This document shows positions 63,212-64,000 of a DNA stretch of 64,000 bases, piece by piece; position 1 is the stretch's first letter, and each line of letters starts with the position of its first letter. This DNA is from SABI01 sp964453215 (GTDB lineage Bacteria > Spirochaetota > Spirochaetia > Sphaerochaetales > Sphaerochaetaceae). Where the stretch lies: the NCBI GenBank assembly GCA_964453215.1, contig CAYVRR010000001.1, forward strand, positions 62,001-126,000. Reading direction: 5' to 3'. The notes beneath the pieces are model-generated. The model had not been told where the DNA came from. It ran no database searches and worked only from the letters and a program-made list of their open reading frames with translations. The translations under genes and the position numbers were made by a program.

Positions 63212-64000
63212 GTCGATTCCTTATGAGTGTTAAAAAAGGTGAGGATTTCTTTGAGTAGTGACTCTTGTATCGATGTGTGCATAAGAAGCACATGACGATT
63301 ATGAGTTGCCTTCATTTGCGTTGTAAGATTTTTTGCATTCTTTGATCTAATGTGGCTTAGGATATATGGGAGATTTTTGTATGAGACTGTTTTATCCCCT
63401 TTATCATGTACCACTAGAATTGGGAGAGTTATTTTAAAGAGATTATTGCGAATATGCTTTAGAGCATAGAGGAAAGAGAGGCCCACTCGCACAAACATTC
63501 CATTATAGCCAATCCATAACTCATCTCCATCATTTTTCTCTTTGTTTCCTGTATGAATTGATGTTTTGATAGTAGATACAAAGAGGGCAACAGTTCTTGC
63601 TATATAATAGGAGAAACTTTTCACGACACCGAGTCGAATATTATTTAAAAAAACAGGTGCTGCTATCGTACATACCGCATCGGGTGAGTATTCGGTGCCG
63701 CTAAACTCTTCACTCAAGTTTAGTGTCATCGCTCCCCCCATACTTGTTCCTATAATATAAAGGTGTTTGAATTTACTTCTTTTATTAAGGTAAAACTCCT
63801 TCATATATTCATACCACTGATAATAAGATGTTTCTGCTAAATCTTCGGGTTTTGTTCCAAAACCTGGCAAAAGGGGGACAAAGACATCATAGCCTTGTTT
63901 GTAAGCTTCATTCGCTGCATAGCTATATGCATAGGGGGTACTAGGAAGACCATGAATCATGATAATAGCTTTATCACTTTTTTCATCATGTTCTAATGTA
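63208..64000 (-). CDS. Alpha/beta hydrolase (5' end outside window)
   Basis: Serine hydrolase; the frame stays open to the window edge, so the true start lies beyond base 64000 (residues before IIMIHGLPS include TLEHDEKSDKA). Oxyanion region IMIHGLPSTPYAY, nucleophile Ser in IGTSMGGAMTLN, Asp in VVHDKGDKTVS and His in ATHNRHVLL complete the triad. It resembles carboxylesterase or monoacylglycerol lipase proteins. Its stop overlaps the deaminase start by 4 bases, so the three genes form one operon. Confidence 0.8.
   Translation of the reverse strand, partial: TLEHDEKSDKAIIMIHGLPSTPYAYSYAANEAYKQGYDVFVPLLPGFGTKPEDLAETSYYQWYEYMKEFYLNKRSKFKHLYIIGTSMGGAMTLNLSEEFSGTEYSPDAVCTIAAPVFLNNIRLGVVKSFSYYIARTVALFVSTIKTSIHTGNKEKNDGDELWIGYNGMFVRVGLSFLYALKHIRNNLFKITLPILVVHDKGDKTVSYKNLPYILSHIRSKNAKNLTTQMKATHNRHVLLMHTSIQESLLKEILTFFNTHKEST

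Overview
The window is an AT-rich bacterial chromosome segment, well under 40% GC by eye, packed with short-gap operons. The lineage is inferred, not proven. The five ABC-transporter binding proteins all carry a signal peptide followed by a GAKE/GAEE-like stretch, which I associate with Spirochaetota, especially Sphaerochaeta relatives. The gene set (many sugar ABC transporters, K+-dependent membrane pyrophosphatase, flavodiiron protein, GTP-type PEP carboxykinase, no respiratory chain genes seen) fits a fermentative, oxygen-sensitive host-associated or sediment organism. I see no IS elements, rRNA, phage genes or CRISPR array. There is one tRNA (Ala, GGC). No gene-free stretch exceeds about 300 bases.

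Region 1-8700: the end of a ferric-iron ABC transporter (permease partial, binding protein complete). Next is an operon of a stand-alone HMA metal-binding protein, a P1B-type metal ATPase and a Crp/Fnr regulator, with a perfect 16-bp dyad placed exactly where a class II activator would sit. Then come the ion-pumping pyrophosphatase and a companion protein of unknown function. Region 8.7-10.5 kb: a nitroreductase and a flavodiiron protein, convergent.

Region 10.6-19.4 kb: a locus with strong UlaG (L-ascorbate-6-phosphate lactonase) and UlaE (L-xylulose-5-phosphate 3-epimerase) homologues. It is built on a non-phosphorylating ABC importer, a DeoR regulator and a divergent FGGY kinase instead of the usual ascorbate PTS. 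Region 19.5-25.2 kb: an LsrB/RhaS-like ABC importer with its AraC-type regulator.

Region 25.2-35.5 kb: a divergent sugar locus. One arm holds a 2-hydroxyacid dehydrogenase, an L-xylulose kinase (LyxK) and a degenerate M24-fold protein. The other holds a ribose-type ABC importer, a cupin isomerase-like protein, a LacI regulator and AraD. Together with UlaE from the neighbouring locus these make a complete route from L-xylulose to D-xylulose 5-phosphate.

Region 35.5-48 kb: a TauE-like exporter, class Ia ribonucleotide reductase with two NrdR boxes, tRNA-Ala, aspartate-semialdehyde dehydrogenase, a TetR/MATE efflux pair with twin operators, and a U32-family protein with a GPH sugar symporter. 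Region 48-64 kb: PEP carboxykinase, a WYL regulator, a ketopantoate reductase homologue, an M20 peptidase, an RNase D-like nuclease and a purine module (xanthine dehydrogenase-like enzyme beside a BMP-type nucleoside ABC importer). The window ends with a PfkB kinase, a dCMP deaminase and an alpha/beta hydrolase cut by the window edge.
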